Assembly: GCA_902826795.1 (NCBI GenBank)
Contig: CADEGD010000009.1
Location: forward strand, 34,753 to 98,752
DNA length: 64,000 bases
Source of the DNA: an uncultured Acidobacteriota bacterium
Lineage (GTDB): Bacteria; Acidobacteriota; Blastocatellia; Pyrinomonadales; Pyrinomonadaceae
Reading direction: 5' to 3'
Made by a program: the position numbers and the translations under genes. Below are positions 1 to 10,400 of the stretch, piece after piece (position 1 is the first letter of the stretch; every line of letters begins with the position of its first letter). A model generated the notes under the pieces. It made no database searches and was not told the origin of the DNA. It saw only the letters and a program-made list of their open reading frames with translations.

Positions 1-600
1 ACTCAGAGCCTGCACACAAACTCGATGGACGAAGCATTGTCGCTCCCGACCGAGGCCGCGGCACGCGTCGCATTGCGCACGCAACAGGTGATCGCACACG
101 AATCCGGTGTTGCCGATACGGTCGATCCGCTCGCCGGCAGCTACGCGATCGAGGAACTGACGACGCAGCTCGAAGAGCGTGCGAAAGATTACATCGCCAA
201 GATCGATGATATGGGCGGAATGCTGCGGGCGATCGAGACCGGATATGTTCAGCGTGAGATCCAGGACGCTGCCTACGATTATCAGCGGGCGGTCGAGACC
301 GAAGACGCGATTGTCGTCGGAGTCAACCGCTTCCAGACCGAAGAGACCGAGCCGATACCGATCCTCAAGGTCGATGACCAGATCGAACGCGATCAAGTAG
401 AACGGTTGAAAGCGGTTCGGGTGAAACGTGACGCCACTGCGGCGGCAAACGCTCTCGACAAGCTTTCGAACGCCGCATCTGGCACCGAGAATCTCCTTCC
501 GCACATTCTAAGCTGCGTCGAATCATACGTTACCGTCGGAGAGATAAGTCATTCTCTCAGAAAGGTTTGGGGTGAATACCAAGAAGCCGTGACGGTCTAG
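1..600 (+). CDS. mcmA: Methylmalonyl-CoA mutase large subunit, C-terminal part (5' end outside window)
   Basis: The frame is open from the first base, so the gene enters from the left and only the last 199 codons are seen. The opening residues [18 protein letters not shown] are characteristic of the catalytic TIM-barrel part of acyl-CoA mutases of the methylmalonyl-CoA mutase family, which interconvert methylmalonyl-CoA and succinyl-CoA with adenosylcobalamin. The protein ends with GEYQEA and has no following B12-binding DxHxxG domain. This fits the split type in which the cobalamin domain is a separate small subunit, or a related acyl-CoA mutase. Methylmalonyl-CoA epimerase and the MeaB GTPase lie at 15-16.4 kb on the opposite strand, which supports a methylmalonyl-CoA pathway. 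Exact substrate is not settled by sequence alone. Confidence 0.93.
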   Translation, partial: TQSLHTNSMDEALSLPTEAAARVALRTQQVIAHESGVADTVDPLAGSYAIEELTTQLEERAKDYIAKIDDMGGMLRAIETGYVQREIQDAAYDYQRAVETEDAIVVGVNRFQTEETEPIPILKVDDQIERDQVERLKAVRVKRDATAAANALDKLSNAASGTENLLPHILSCVESYVTVGEISHSLRKVWGEYQEAVTV

Positions 601-840
601 ATCGCGGCTACTCTTTCATTTCCGGTTTTTCTCTTTTTCTGTGCTTTCTGTGCTTTCTGTGAGTTCTGCGGTTCCTGCCGTTAGCGGTCTGGACTTAGAA
701 CATCCCGAGCTTAAACTACTCTCCCGGCGAACATTTTCTTGCAGACATACGGAACTTTCGTATGCTATCCTTTTAATGGCGAATCCCTTACCTGCCTTAT
801 CGCCTGTTCGAACCTCTTTCATCCCGCCTACTTTTTAGTC

Positions 841-2532
841 ATGATCGAAAAACTTAACGAATATCTGCAGACGCTCGTCTCGTCGTCAAGCTACGAACTG
901 CGTCTTGAGCCGAACAAGAACCCTTACATAGTTTCTGTGAACGGTCCGAAGGAGATTTCCAGCGAACCGGTTCCCGGGCCGCAGATCAGCATGATGGTCT
1001 TTCCGCTGATCCCCGATAATGTCCGCAGTCAGCTGCCGACCTCGAACGAGATCCAGTTCGTGCATCCGCACAATCTTGGGCAGTTTTCGTTTCACGTTTC
1101 AAAATCGTCAGCCGGCTTCGTAGTTACCGTGAGGCCTGCAGGCGTACTTCCAAACGCAGGCAAAGCTGAAGAGCCAACCGCGCCGCCTGTCGAAGAGAAT
1201 TTCGAACTGCCGATGATCGGTGCTCCAACTGGCGAAAAGGTTGAGCTTGCGGACATTCAAGCTCCGGTTCAGCCGAGCGAGGTGCTGACGGAATCGGCAT
1301 TCGTCCCGCCGGCCGAAGAGTATATCCCCATGCCGAGCGGCGACCTCGACATCCCGCCGTCGTCCGATCCGGGTGCGACCGTAGTTGTCACGCCCGAAGG
1401 AGAGATCGAAGATCGCCGTAACTATACCGATCGCCGCCAGCACAACGTGATGGCCGGTTCGCGGATGGATACTCTCTTTCATCGAATGGCCGAGGTCGGA
1501 GCGTCCGATCTGCACCTTTCGGTGAGCGTGCCGCCGATGGTTCGAAAAGACGGCAGAATGCAGCCGCTCGAATGTGACGAAGAAACGCTTTCGCCCGCGA
1601 TCATGAAAGAGCTTCTGCATTCGATCATGCCGGAGAAAAACAAAGAAGAGTTCGAAACGCGTAACGATACCGACTTCGCTTACGAGATCGCAGGCCTTGC
1701 CCGGTTTCGCTGCAACATCTTTATGGATCGAAAGGGAATGGGCGGCGTTTTCCGCATCATCCCGACCAAGATCCTTACCGCCGAACAACTCGGACTTTCG
1801 AAAGCGATCATGGATCTTTGCTCGCTGTCGAAAGGACTCGTCGTCGTGACTGGCCCGACCGGCTCGGGTAAATCGACGACGCTCTGCGCAATGGTCGACG
1901 GCATTAACAAGGTACGCGAAGATCACATCATCACCATCGAAGACCCGATCGAGTTCGTCCATGACAATCAGAAGTGTTTAGTGAACCAACGCGAGGTCCA
2001 CAATCACACAGATTCATTCAAAGACGCCCTGCGAGCCGCACTTCGCGAAGATCCAGACATCCTGCTCGTCGGCGAAATGCGTGATCTCGAAACGATCTCG
2101 ATCGCCATCGAGACTGCCGAAACCGGCCACCTCGTTTTCGGAACGCTGCATACGACGACCGCCGCTTCGACCGTCGACCGCATCATTGATCAGTTCCCAG
2201 CCGACCGTCAGCAGCAGATCCGCGTGATGCTCTCGGAATCGCTCAAGGGCGTGATCGCACAAACGCTGCTTCCCAAGAAAGGCGGTGGCCGAGTTGCCGC
2301 TCTCGAAGTGCTTATCGTAACGCCCGCTATCGCGAACCTCATCCGCGAAGGCAAGACATTCCAGATCCCGTCCGCGATGCAGACCGGCAAAAATCACGGC
2401 ATGGTTATGCTCAACGACGCCCTTTTCGAACACGTCAAGAATGGCCTCGTTGAACCGCGCGATGCCTACATCAAAGCCGTCGACAAAACCGGCTTCGAAA
2501 CCATGCTCACCCGCGGCGGCTTCAAGTTGTAA
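841..2532 (+). CDS. pilT: PilT/PilU-type twitching motility ATPase with long N-terminal extension
   Basis: A 563-residue secretion-type AAA ATPase that would power type IV pilus retraction at the inner membrane. The PilT core begins near residue 210 with ASDLHLS. It carries Walker A GPTGSGKST at about 338-346, the Asp box VGEMRDLETI from about 410 and the His box GTLHTTTAAS after it, and ends with the PilT-like segment LIREGKTFQIPSAMQTG. The first roughly 200 residues are not part of ordinary PilT (about 350 aa); they are acidic and proline-rich, without a membrane segment. The reading frame stays open to 739, but the residues before 841 look non-coding, so ATG 841 (MIEKLNEYLQ) is preferred. 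No other pilus gene is in the window. Confidence 0.9.
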   Translation: MIEKLNEYLQTLVSSSSYELRLEPNKNPYIVSVNGPKEISSEPVPGPQISMMVFPLIPDNVRSQLPTSNEIQFVHPHNLGQFSFHVSKSSAGFVVTVRPAGVLPNAGKAEEPTAPPVEENFELPMIGAPTGEKVELADIQAPVQPSEVLTESAFVPPAEEYIPMPSGDLDIPPSSDPGATVVVTPEGEIEDRRNYTDRRQHNVMAGSRMDTLFHRMAEVGASDLHLSVSVPPMVRKDGRMQPLECDEETLSPAIMKELLHSIMPEKNKEEFETRNDTDFAYEIAGLARFRCNIFMDRKGMGGVFRIIPTKILTAEQLGLSKAIMDLCSLSKGLVVVTGPTGSGKSTTLCAMVDGINKVREDHIITIEDPIEFVHDNQKCLVNQREVHNHTDSFKDALRAALREDPDILLVGEMRDLETISIAIETAETGHLVFGTLHTTTAASTVDRIIDQFPADRQQQIRVMLSESLKGVIAQTLLPKKGGGRVAALEVLIVTPAIANLIREGKTFQIPSAMQTGKNHGMVMLNDALFEHVKNGLVEPRDAYIKAVDKTGFETMLTRGGFKL

Positions 2533-2540
2533 GGTTTTTA

Positions 2541-2575
2541 ACCGGATTCAGCGTTGAAGAATCTCCGGTCTTTCT
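2541..2575 (+). terminator. Weak putative terminator after pilT
   Basis: Just after the pilT stop, ACCGGATTC can pair with GAATC..CCGGT across a small loop, leaving a two-base bulge, and is followed by the pyrimidine-rich CTTTCTGTT. The T-run is short, so termination is only suggested. Confidence 0.35.
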
Positions 2576-2668
2576 GTTCATCTCTTTCAGATTTTGTCAT
2601 CCTATTCCGTGGTTAATAAAACCTTTGACCACAGAATAAGATGAACGATGACCGAAGAAGATGAAAGC
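2575..2668. repeat. AT-rich imperfect palindrome, family 3 copy a
   Basis: A long imperfect inverted repeat. The left arm holds TTTTGTCATCCTATTCCGTGG and the right arm CCACAGAATAAGATGAAC, separated by an A/T-rich loop. Close relatives occur near 43723-43815, 47470-47564 and 50380-50474. All are intergenic. Only the arms and general order are conserved, not every base. No gene is visible inside it. Confidence 0.65.
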
Positions 2669-2694
2669 GTATTCCTAACGCGTGATGCGGTTTT

Positions 2695-2750
2695 AACGCA
2701 AAAACGCGAAGCAATTTTCCCTTTTGCGTCTTCGCGTCTTTGCGTTGAAA
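2695..2750. repeat. GCAAAGACGC-type short repeat, family 4
   Basis: The segment contains AACGCAAAAACGCGAAG followed by TTGCGTCTTCGCGTCTTTGCG. These are inverted variants of one core, roughly AACGCAAAGACGC. The same core appears around 43701-43717, 47565-47596 and 50293-50370 and tends to lie next to family 3 palindromes. Confidence 0.55.
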
Positions 2751-2753
2751 TTC

Positions 2754-4172
2754 TTACTGAACTTCGTATGGCTTTAGCTGATCGTTGACCTTGGCAAGGT
2801 CGCCGACTACGACGATGGTCATCCGGTCTTCGGTCAGGTACTTCTTCGCCATCGCCTGAACGTCCGCGGCGTTAACGGCAAGGACGCGTTGAACGTAATT
2901 GTCGATCGAGGACTTGTCGAGGCCATGATAGTTCATGTTCTCAAGCTGTCCGATCACGCCGAATCGCGTAGAGTTTTGAAGAACGTAAAGTCCGGCCATG
3001 TAATTTTTGATGCCTTGAAGCTCGGCGTCAGGAACGGGTTCGGTTCTCATCCGGTTGATCTCGAACAGAATTTCTTTGATCGAGTCGCCAGTATGCTGCG
3101 TGGTCACGTCAGCTGTTTCGATCCAATATCCGGTCTTGAAGCGGCTCCAGATCATGCTGCCCGGCGAATATGTATAGCCCTTTGCCTCGCGAATGTTGGA
3201 CGTGATCCGCGAACCGAAGGCTCCGCCGAGGACGGTGTCCATGACGACGAACTTTACGTAATCGGCATCGGTCGGAGCCGGCGAAGGCATTCCGAGATAG
3301 ATCGTAGACTGAGGCGCGTCTGCACGATTGATGGTCGTCAGCGACCGCTTGCCCGCGACCTTGGGGACGTTGCGAGTCGACGGGTTGCCCTTGGTATACC
3401 CCGCAAACGCCGTCTCGATCGCTTTTTTAACGGCAGCCTGATCGAACTTTCCGACGACGTAAAGATGCGTCTTAGCGGCACCGTAATTTTCGGAATAAAA
3501 CTTTTTCACGTCGGCGAGTGTGTATCCGTTGACCTCTTCGTCTCGCGGATTTATTTGCTCGTAAGGATGGCCGGCGAATACGACCTCGCGAAACTTCTCC
3601 CACGCCAGCGTTCCGGCTTGAGTTCTGGCGACCGCGAGTTCCGTTAGCTTGTTCGCCTTTAGCCGGTCCAAGTCCGCCTGACGAAAGTTCGGATTGAGCA
3701 TTACGTCAGCAAGCAGGTTTATGAACTGCACGTCAAACTCGCTCAGCACTTCGCCGCTGATATTCGTGCTGTCGGTTCCGACGCCGACATTCAGGCTGCC
3801 GCCCATCTTTGCCGTGTCCAGTGCGATCTGTTCGGCGGTTCTCGACTTGCTGCCTTCCTTGAGCATGTCACCAGTCATCTCGCTAACCGCTTTTTTGCCC
3901 TTGGTGTCGTCCTTTGTGCCGGTATAGAGAACGGCTTGCACGGCAACCTTCGGTACCGAGCCATACTGCACGAGCGTAACTTTCATCCCGTTCGGCAGCG
4001 TGTAATCCTCGGTTGCCGGAAATAAGAAAGGCTTCGGCTGTCCGCCGGCGGGCGGCGTCTCCTTCTGCCCGAAAGCGACAGGAGAAAAGGCAAAAGTTAA
4101 AAGAAAAAAGGCAAAACCGTACGCGGATACTCTCATCATTTTTACTTTCGACTTTTTACTTTTTACTTGCAT
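2754..4172 (-). CDS. M16 family peptidase, non-catalytic partner subunit
   Basis: A 472-residue insulinase/pitrilysin-fold protein. Both M16 halves are present (YTLPNGMKVTLVQYGSVPKV at the start, and the R/Y region GYTYSPGSMIWSRF later), but the zinc motif HxxEH is replaced by AVSEMTGDML, so it should not be catalytic by itself. In the family, such subunits pair with an active M16 partner, which here is the gene immediately upstream. Their junction is a TAATG overlap at 4172, implying translational coupling. A signal peptide (AFFLLTFAFSPVAFG) indicates export. The start is uncertain: ATG 4172 gives a Lys-rich leader, while ATG 4139 gives a more ordinary signal peptide (461 aa). Confidence 0.88.
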   Translation of the reverse strand: MQVKSKKSKVKMMRVSAYGFAFFLLTFAFSPVAFGQKETPPAGGQPKPFLFPATEDYTLPNGMKVTLVQYGSVPKVAVQAVLYTGTKDDTKGKKAVSEMTGDMLKEGSKSRTAEQIALDTAKMGGSLNVGVGTDSTNISGEVLSEFDVQFINLLADVMLNPNFRQADLDRLKANKLTELAVARTQAGTLAWEKFREVVFAGHPYEQINPRDEEVNGYTLADVKKFYSENYGAAKTHLYVVGKFDQAAVKKAIETAFAGYTKGNPSTRNVPKVAGKRSLTTINRADAPQSTIYLGMPSPAPTDADYVKFVVMDTVLGGAFGSRITSNIREAKGYTYSPGSMIWSRFKTGYWIETADVTTQHTGDSIKEILFEINRMRTEPVPDAELQGIKNYMAGLYVLQNSTRFGVIGQLENMNYHGLDKSSIDNYVQRVLAVNAADVQAMAKKYLTEDRMTIVVVGDLAKVNDQLKPYEVQ

Positions 4173-5569
4173 TATTGTTGGCCTCCTTCGGCGGCGGCCG
4201 TTTCGACGTTGATCATTACGATCGTCCGGTTGGTTTTACGAAGATACTCTTTCGCGGTCGCCTGGATCAGTGCGGGCGTCACCTTTCGGAAGTTTGATTC
4301 GATCTCGTTTATCTTCGACGGGTTGTCGTCGAACAGTGCGTAGCACGCCAGCAGATCCGCACGGCCGACGCCGCCGAATTGCTGCATCGTGTCATACATT
4401 TCCGATCGCAGCTTCACGATGGCACGGTCAATGCTCGCCTGATCGACCGGCTTCGTCTGGAGCTGTTCCACTACCGCATCGACCGAGGCCAAAACCTGCT
4501 TCGCCGTAAACTTTTCTTCGTGGATAAGATCCGCCGAGAAGAGCATCGGGCCATTGTAGTTAAACATGTTTCCCAAGTAAGCATTGATTCCGCCGTTTAC
4601 ATCGCTCGTGTACGCCTTCTTCTTGACCAGCTCTTGATACAGCAGGCTATCTTCGCCCTGAAGCATGATCTGATCGATCAAGCCCATCGCGTAATACTCG
4701 GGCGTGCCGCGTTTCGGCATCTGCCAGCCGAAACCGACCGCCGGTTTCTTCGCCAGTTTGTCAGTACGCGTCATCGACCGCTCTTCCGTCTGCTTTGGTT
4801 CGGAGATGTCCGGCAGTGCATCAGGCGTTGCGGACTTAATGTTCGCAAAGTATTTCTCGACCCAGCCGCGTGCGTCCTTCTCTTCGAAATCGCCGGTCAC
4901 AACCAGGACTGCATTCTTCGGCGAATACCACTTATCGAAGAACGCTTTTGAATCTTCGAGCGTCGCGGCTTCGATATCTTTCAATTCACCATAGAAATTA
5001 TGCGAGTTATACCAATTAGTGAACGCCGTCATCGGCATGTCGATCCACGGAAATGTTCCATACGGCTGGTTGAGCACGTTGACTTTCACTTCGTTGCCAA
5101 CCACACCTTGCTGGTTCGTGAGATTTGCCTGCGTGATGTCGAGTCCCTTCATGCGATCAGCCTCGGCCCACAGAAGCGTTTCGAGTTTATGCGACGGCAC
5201 GACCGCGAAATAATTCGTGAAGTCGAACCGAGTCGAACCGTTCAGCACTCCGCCATTGCTCTCGACCAGCTTTATGTATTCGAGCTTGCCGAGGTTTTTC
5301 GAGCCCTGAAACATCAGGTGTTCGAAGAGATGGGCAAAGCCCGTCCGGTCACGCGGCTCGATCCGAAAACCGATGTTGTAGTAAACCGCAACGGTCGTTA
5401 GCGGCGCACTTCTTTCGGGCGAGAGCACGACCTTGAGCCCGTTCGGCAACTTATAGTAAGTGACCGGAACGTTGATGCCGGGGTTCGTCTTGGGCTGAGC
5501 AGCAGCAATGACCGTCGCTAGCAGCGCTGCAGCGAAAGCACCGGTCAGTCGGAATAAGATGTTTTGCAT
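4172..5569 (-). CDS. M16 family zinc metallopeptidase, catalytic subunit
   Basis: A 465-residue exported M16 peptidase. The signal peptide covers about residues 1-24 (LLATVIAAAQ). The zinc-binding motif HLFEH is at about 80-84 within RTGFAHLFEHLMFQGS, followed by the usual downstream acidic region (GVVGNEVKVN). It probably degrades peptides or misfolded proteins in the periplasm as a heterodimer with the HxxEH-less partner encoded next. The gene follows the TolC-like gene after 82 bases that hold a strong hairpin whose distal arm covers the ribosome-binding region. Start ATG 5569 is well supported by the signal peptide. Confidence 0.93.
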   Translation of the reverse strand: MQNILFRLTGAFAAALLATVIAAAQPKTNPGINVPVTYYKLPNGLKVVLSPERSAPLTTVAVYYNIGFRIEPRDRTGFAHLFEHLMFQGSKNLGKLEYIKLVESNGGVLNGSTRFDFTNYFAVVPSHKLETLLWAEADRMKGLDITQANLTNQQGVVGNEVKVNVLNQPYGTFPWIDMPMTAFTNWYNSHNFYGELKDIEAATLEDSKAFFDKWYSPKNAVLVVTGDFEEKDARGWVEKYFANIKSATPDALPDISEPKQTEERSMTRTDKLAKKPAVGFGWQMPKRGTPEYYAMGLIDQIMLQGEDSLLYQELVKKKAYTSDVNGGINAYLGNMFNYNGPMLFSADLIHEEKFTAKQVLASVDAVVEQLQTKPVDQASIDRAIVKLRSEMYDTMQQFGGVGRADLLACYALFDDNPSKINEIESNFRKVTPALIQATAKEYLRKTNRTIVMINVETAAAEGGQQ

Positions 5570-5571
5570 AA

Positions 5572-5622
5572 TTCCTCGCGAAAAGGTTTTCGAAAATAGG
5601 TTATTCGAAATTTCGCGAGGAA
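5572..5622 (-). promoter_or_regulatory. Perfect 12-bp inverted repeat overlapping the M16 ribosome-binding site
   Basis: TTCCTCGCGAAA at 5572-5583 is the exact reverse complement of TTTCGCGAGGAA at 5611-5622, with a 27-base loop. In the transcript of the minus strand the distal arm contains GAGGAA directly before the M16 start codon at 5569. The only plausible Shine-Dalgarno sequence is therefore inside the stem. There is no T-run, so it is not a classic terminator. It could instead be a translational switch, an RNA processing site or an operator. Confidence 0.6.
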
Positions 5623-5651
5623 AGTTTCAATTATGTTGTGTTGGCAAAATG

Positions 5652-7448
5652 CTAGCGGTTCGGAGTCAGGAACCTGGAGGACGTGCCTGGAACCCTTGTC
5701 AAACCGCCACCGGAGGAAACCGTTACGTTATTGGCTTCGAGAGTGCTTCCTATCGACCGCTGGAATTCGGAGATCGCACGGTTAAGGTCGGTCTGAGCTT
5801 GAAGCTCGCGGCCCCGGGCAGTGACGAGTTCGGTCTGGCGCTGTTGGACGAGATAAAAGGTCGTCGTGCCGGCCTGAAACTGTCGCTGTTCGCTGGCAAA
5901 CAACTGCTCGGCCGAGAGTCGGGCCGCGGCGGCAGATTGAAGGCGTGCCTCGGCTGACCGAAGGGCCTGAAGAGCGTTTCGCACCTCGGCCTCGATGATC
6001 TGCTCGGCCTGAGCCCGCTGATTTGCAATGCGGTCTTTTTCGACGAGCGTTCTTCCGAGATTCGCCTTCGCAACCGTATTTCCCCACGGCAGCGAGATCT
6101 GCACGCCGAAGCGGTATGACGGATAGTCAAACGCGGCGAGGTTGCCGAGCGAGGTGCCGTAGCCGCCGATCAAATTGCCGGGAACCAGAGGCAGCCCGGT
6201 GTTTGGATCGGTTCCACGCGGCGTCACGGTTCCCGCGAGGCCTTGCGACGTGTAGCTTCCAACGAGGTCGATCTGCGGCTTTTTTTGATTCCGATAATAA
6301 CGTTCGTCGATCGTGTTGATCTCGGCACTCGCCTGAAACTGCGTGATCTCCGGCCGTCCTTTGAGAGCCTCGGTCACGGCAACTTCCAATCCGATCTGGG
6401 GTGCGTTGAGATCGATCGGCGACACGGGCGTAATCGGCCGAGACCATTCGCCTGCGGTCCGGTCAGCCAACAGAAGTGTTTTCAACGTATTCTCTGCCCG
6501 CGTGACTTCCTCTTGCGCGGCATAAACGGCTTGCTCAAAGGTAACGATCTGAGCGTTCGCGGCGACAAGGTCGATCGGCGGCAGCACGCCCTTTTCAACT
6601 TGCCGCTGATTGCTTTCAAGCTGCGTCCGGGCCTGTTTCACCGCGTCTATCTGCACTTGCAGATTCCTCAATGAGAAGGCTAGGTTCCAGTATGCTTGCT
6701 CGACCGCGGTAATTACCTCGATCGCACGCTGGCGAAACTGCGAATCGCTCAGGCTCAGATTCTTCTTCGCTATCTCGATCAGCCGCCGGTTATTATCGAA
6801 TCTAAAATTGCGGAAAAGCGGCTGAGTGTATGTGAACGTGAGCAGCGATGGGTATTGGGGATTAAGCGTTGCGTTGGTGCTGCTCGTATTTGTACGCGAC
6901 GAATCGAACCTCGCGGCATAACTTCCGCCGGCAAACGGCGAAAATCCGCTGAGGCCGGTCGTGCCGAAGAAACGTGTCTGCGTAACCGAACCGTTGACCG
7001 CTCCGCCGATGACCGACGCCGTCGGCGTTGACGTGCTGTCGTAATAGCTTTCACCTTCGATCAGCGGATCGTAAATGCCGCGCGCGCCGCGAAGATTAAA
7101 CTCGGCGATCTGCACGCTGTTGCGCGAAGCGTCAATGTCGTTGTTGTTTTTTAACGCCATCTCTATTGCTTCTTCGAGCGAGAGTGACAATTGATTCGCC
7201 GTGTCGACACCGACGCGTTCAGCCGAAGGCAGTGGACGCAGCGGTGCCTGAAAATTTGGGGCGACAGGCGGCGGGTCGTTAGGCAGCTGACTCGGAGGTA
7301 CGGCAAATATCGGCGGCGTCGGCGAAACCGTTGGCTGCACCTCGATCACCGTCGGTCGCGGCTGCGGAGTTGGCGACGGAATCTGCGCAACCGCACAAAG
7401 CGTCGCGGCAAAAACGAAAAATGTTGAAAGAAAAACTCTCTTCATCAA
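5652..7448 (-). CDS. TolC family outer membrane efflux protein
   Basis: A 598-residue outer membrane channel protein. A signal peptide (FFVFAATLCAVAQ) precedes a proline-rich linker of about 60 residues. Two OEP repeats follow, the first starting at LSLEEAIEMALKNNNDI and each containing long alpha-helical segments (AVEQAYWNLAFSLRNLQVQ; EAEVRNALQALRSAEARLQ). It should form the exit duct of the tripartite pump whose other parts are encoded just upstream. The gap to the RND pump gene is 18 bases, so they are co-transcribed. Substrates cannot be deduced. Confidence 0.92.
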   Translation of the reverse strand: MMKRVFLSTFFVFAATLCAVAQIPSPTPQPRPTVIEVQPTVSPTPPIFAVPPSQLPNDPPPVAPNFQAPLRPLPSAERVGVDTANQLSLSLEEAIEMALKNNNDIDASRNSVQIAEFNLRGARGIYDPLIEGESYYDSTSTPTASVIGGAVNGSVTQTRFFGTTGLSGFSPFAGGSYAARFDSSRTNTSSTNATLNPQYPSLLTFTYTQPLFRNFRFDNNRRLIEIAKKNLSLSDSQFRQRAIEVITAVEQAYWNLAFSLRNLQVQIDAVKQARTQLESNQRQVEKGVLPPIDLVAANAQIVTFEQAVYAAQEEVTRAENTLKTLLLADRTAGEWSRPITPVSPIDLNAPQIGLEVAVTEALKGRPEITQFQASAEINTIDERYYRNQKKPQIDLVGSYTSQGLAGTVTPRGTDPNTGLPLVPGNLIGGYGTSLGNLAAFDYPSYRFGVQISLPWGNTVAKANLGRTLVEKDRIANQRAQAEQIIEAEVRNALQALRSAEARLQSAAAARLSAEQLFASEQRQFQAGTTTFYLVQQRQTELVTARGRELQAQTDLNRAISEFQRSIGSTLEANNVTVSSGGGLTRVPGTSSRFLTPNR

Positions 7449-7466
7449 AACTCTCCGGCCGAAAGA

Positions 7467-10400
7467 TCAGCCGTTATCGGTCTGTTCCTCGCGAACATTC
7501 GATGCCGATTTCTTCGATCCGAAAATGCCGGACACGGTATCCTTGATCGGACGCGTGATCGAAGAAAGTTTGCCCGAGATCGACTTAAAGAACGTCGATT
7601 CGGCGGCATCGTCAAATAGCGAGTAAAACACTGGAACGGCAATCAGCGTCAGGAGCAGACACATCGACTGTCCACCGACGACGAGAATGCCGATCGAACG
7701 GTTCGTCGCCGCTCCAGCTCCGCTACCGAGCGTTAGCGGGATCATTCCCGCAACCAGGGCAAGCGTAGTCATTAGGATCGGACGCAGGCGGTCTCGATTT
7801 GCCTGGATAATCGCGTCGTAACGAGTCATCCCGCGTGAACGAAGCGTGTTCGTGTGATCGATCTGCAAGATCGCATTCTTTTTCACGATGCCGAAAAGCA
7901 GCAGAATTCCGAGCGCCGAAAAAATGTTCAGCGTCTGTCCGGCCAGCGCCGTCGAGAGTAAAGCAAAGGGTATCGACAGTGGCAGCGACAAAAGAATCGT
8001 GACCGGGTGGATGAACGATTCAAACTGTGCTGCGAGAATCAGATACATGAACACGAAAGACAGCAGGAACGCATACATGAACGATTCGTAAGCCTTCTGA
8101 AGCTCTTTCGATTGGCCGGTATCTCCGGTCAAATATTCCGGGCCCATGTCCAACTCGGCCGCCCACTGCTGCAGCTTTGAGATAGCGTCTGACTCGGACG
8201 AGTTCGGCGGAAGTCCGGCCGATACCGTGACTTGCCTCAAGCGATTTAAACGGTTGATCGTCGACGGGCTTAGGCCCTCTTCCAGCTTTACGACTCGGTC
8301 GAGCCCGACCGTTCCGCCATTCGACGAGCCGACGGTAAACCACGGCAGATAGCTGCGGTCGCGGCGAAATTCTTCTTCGGCACGTACGACAACGTCATAC
8401 TGTTCGGAATTCTCACTGAAAGTCGAAACGATCTGCCCGGCCGACAAAATGTTCAACGCCTGGGCGACATCTCCAGCCCTCACTCCAAGGTCGGCCGCCT
8501 TGGTTCGGTCGATCGTTACGCGTATCTCGGGCGAGCCGACCTCGATCGACGTGTCCGGATCGCGATAGTTCTGATCGGTCTTCATCTTCTCGACCAGAGC
8601 ATTTGAATATTCGGTCAGCTTCTCCATATCGGGTCCGGCGATATAAAGCCCAACGCCAGATCCGCCACGTCCAAGGCCGATACTTCCAGCGATCGAAGAA
8701 GACGCGGACACAGTAACCTGATAATCCTTATCCGAATACTTTCTGGCGATGCCGCGCACCTGGTTGATCAGGTCCGCCTGAGATTTGTCGCGTTCACCGA
8801 CCGGCACCAATGCCACGTTGATAAAGCCGTTGTTTGGACCCGACCCACGGCCGAATCCGGCGAGTACGAGCGTGTTCTTGACGCCCGGAACCTGCGCGCG
8901 AATGTCGCGTGCGATGCGGTCAAGACGAGATTGTGTCGCCGAGAGCGAGGTGCCTTGAGGGCCCCGGATGTTGACCTGAAAAAGCGACTCATCTTCGTCC
9001 GGCAAGAACGCCATGCCGACGAACTTGTAAAGCGGAAAGATCGACGCAACTGTGATCACGCAGATCAGCACGACCGCCCAACGGAACCGCATCGCAAGTT
9101 TCAACAGCCACGTGTAACCCGCGTCGACCTTGCTGTAAAACCAACCGCTTTTGCTGTCGTGTCCGCTCGGGCTGCCGACCTCTTCGGCCATCGTCACATC
9201 ACCGTCGGGCTGTTCGACCGGCTCGACTTCGTTCGGCGTTTTGTCGTGATCGGACCGCTTGATCCAGCGAGCCGCAAGCATCGGCGTAAGCGTGAAGGAA
9301 ACGATCAGAGATACGGCAATGGCGGCCGCGGCCGTCAGGCCGAAACTGGACATGAACCGGCCGACGATACCGGTCATAAACCCGACCGGGATGAATACGG
9401 CAAGCAGCGACAATGTGGTCGCTAGTACGGCGAGGCCGATCTCACGCGTACCTTCGATCGCGGCCTGGAACGGGTCCATTCCTTTTTCTTCGACGAACCG
9501 GTAAATGTTCTCGAGCACGACGATCGCGTCATCGATCACGATGCCGACCATCAGGGTCAGCGCGAGCATCGTCATTTGGTTAAGCGAGTAACCAAGGGCC
9601 GCGATGGCCGCGAACGAAGCGATGATCGAAACCGGGATCGCGAGCGACGCGATGATCGTCGAGCGAAAGTTCCAGAGGAATAGAAATACGATAATGGCGG
9701 CAAACAATCCGCCTAGTATCAAATGCTCTTCGATCGCGTGAAGGCTGTTTTCGATGAACTCGCTCTGATCGCGAATAACCGCAACGTTGAAGTCGGACGG
9801 CAGCGTCGGAATAATGTTTGCCATTCGCAACTTAACGTTGTTGATAACGGCGATCGTATTCGCGCCGGACTGCTTGCGAATTCCTACCGAAACCGACGTA
9901 ACGCCGTCCAATGACGCAGCGGAAGAAGGCTCGCCGCCCGTTTTCTCTACACGGCCGACATCGCTGATCTTGATCGGAAATCCGTTGCGCGTCGTTATGA
10001 CGATGTCGTTAAACTGCGCGACCTCGGTGAGCTTACTCATCGTGCGAAGGCCAAGTGTTCGCTGGCCTTCGATGAGGTTGCCGCCGGGTAATTCCTGATT
10101 CTGAGCCCTTACGGCATTCGTTACGTCCGTAACCGAAATGTTGTAGGCACGAAGACGATTCGGATCGATGCTGACGAGGACCTGCGGAGTTCGCGATCCC
10201 CACATGAAAACTTCGCCGACTCCATCTGCAGATTCGATGCGTTCCTGGATCAGGTTTTCGACCATCTCCGAGAGTTCCATCACGTCGCGCGGGGCGCTGA
10301 TCGTGTACATCAAGATCGGCTGCGAATCGGGGTCCGATTTTTGCGCCGACGGCGGATCGGCTTGCTCCGGCAAGCGGTTCGAGATGCCGCTAAGTTTCTG

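Noticed and set aside
739..840. PilT start at 739
   Set aside because: The added residues are Cys/Phe-rich and look like translated intergenic sequence.
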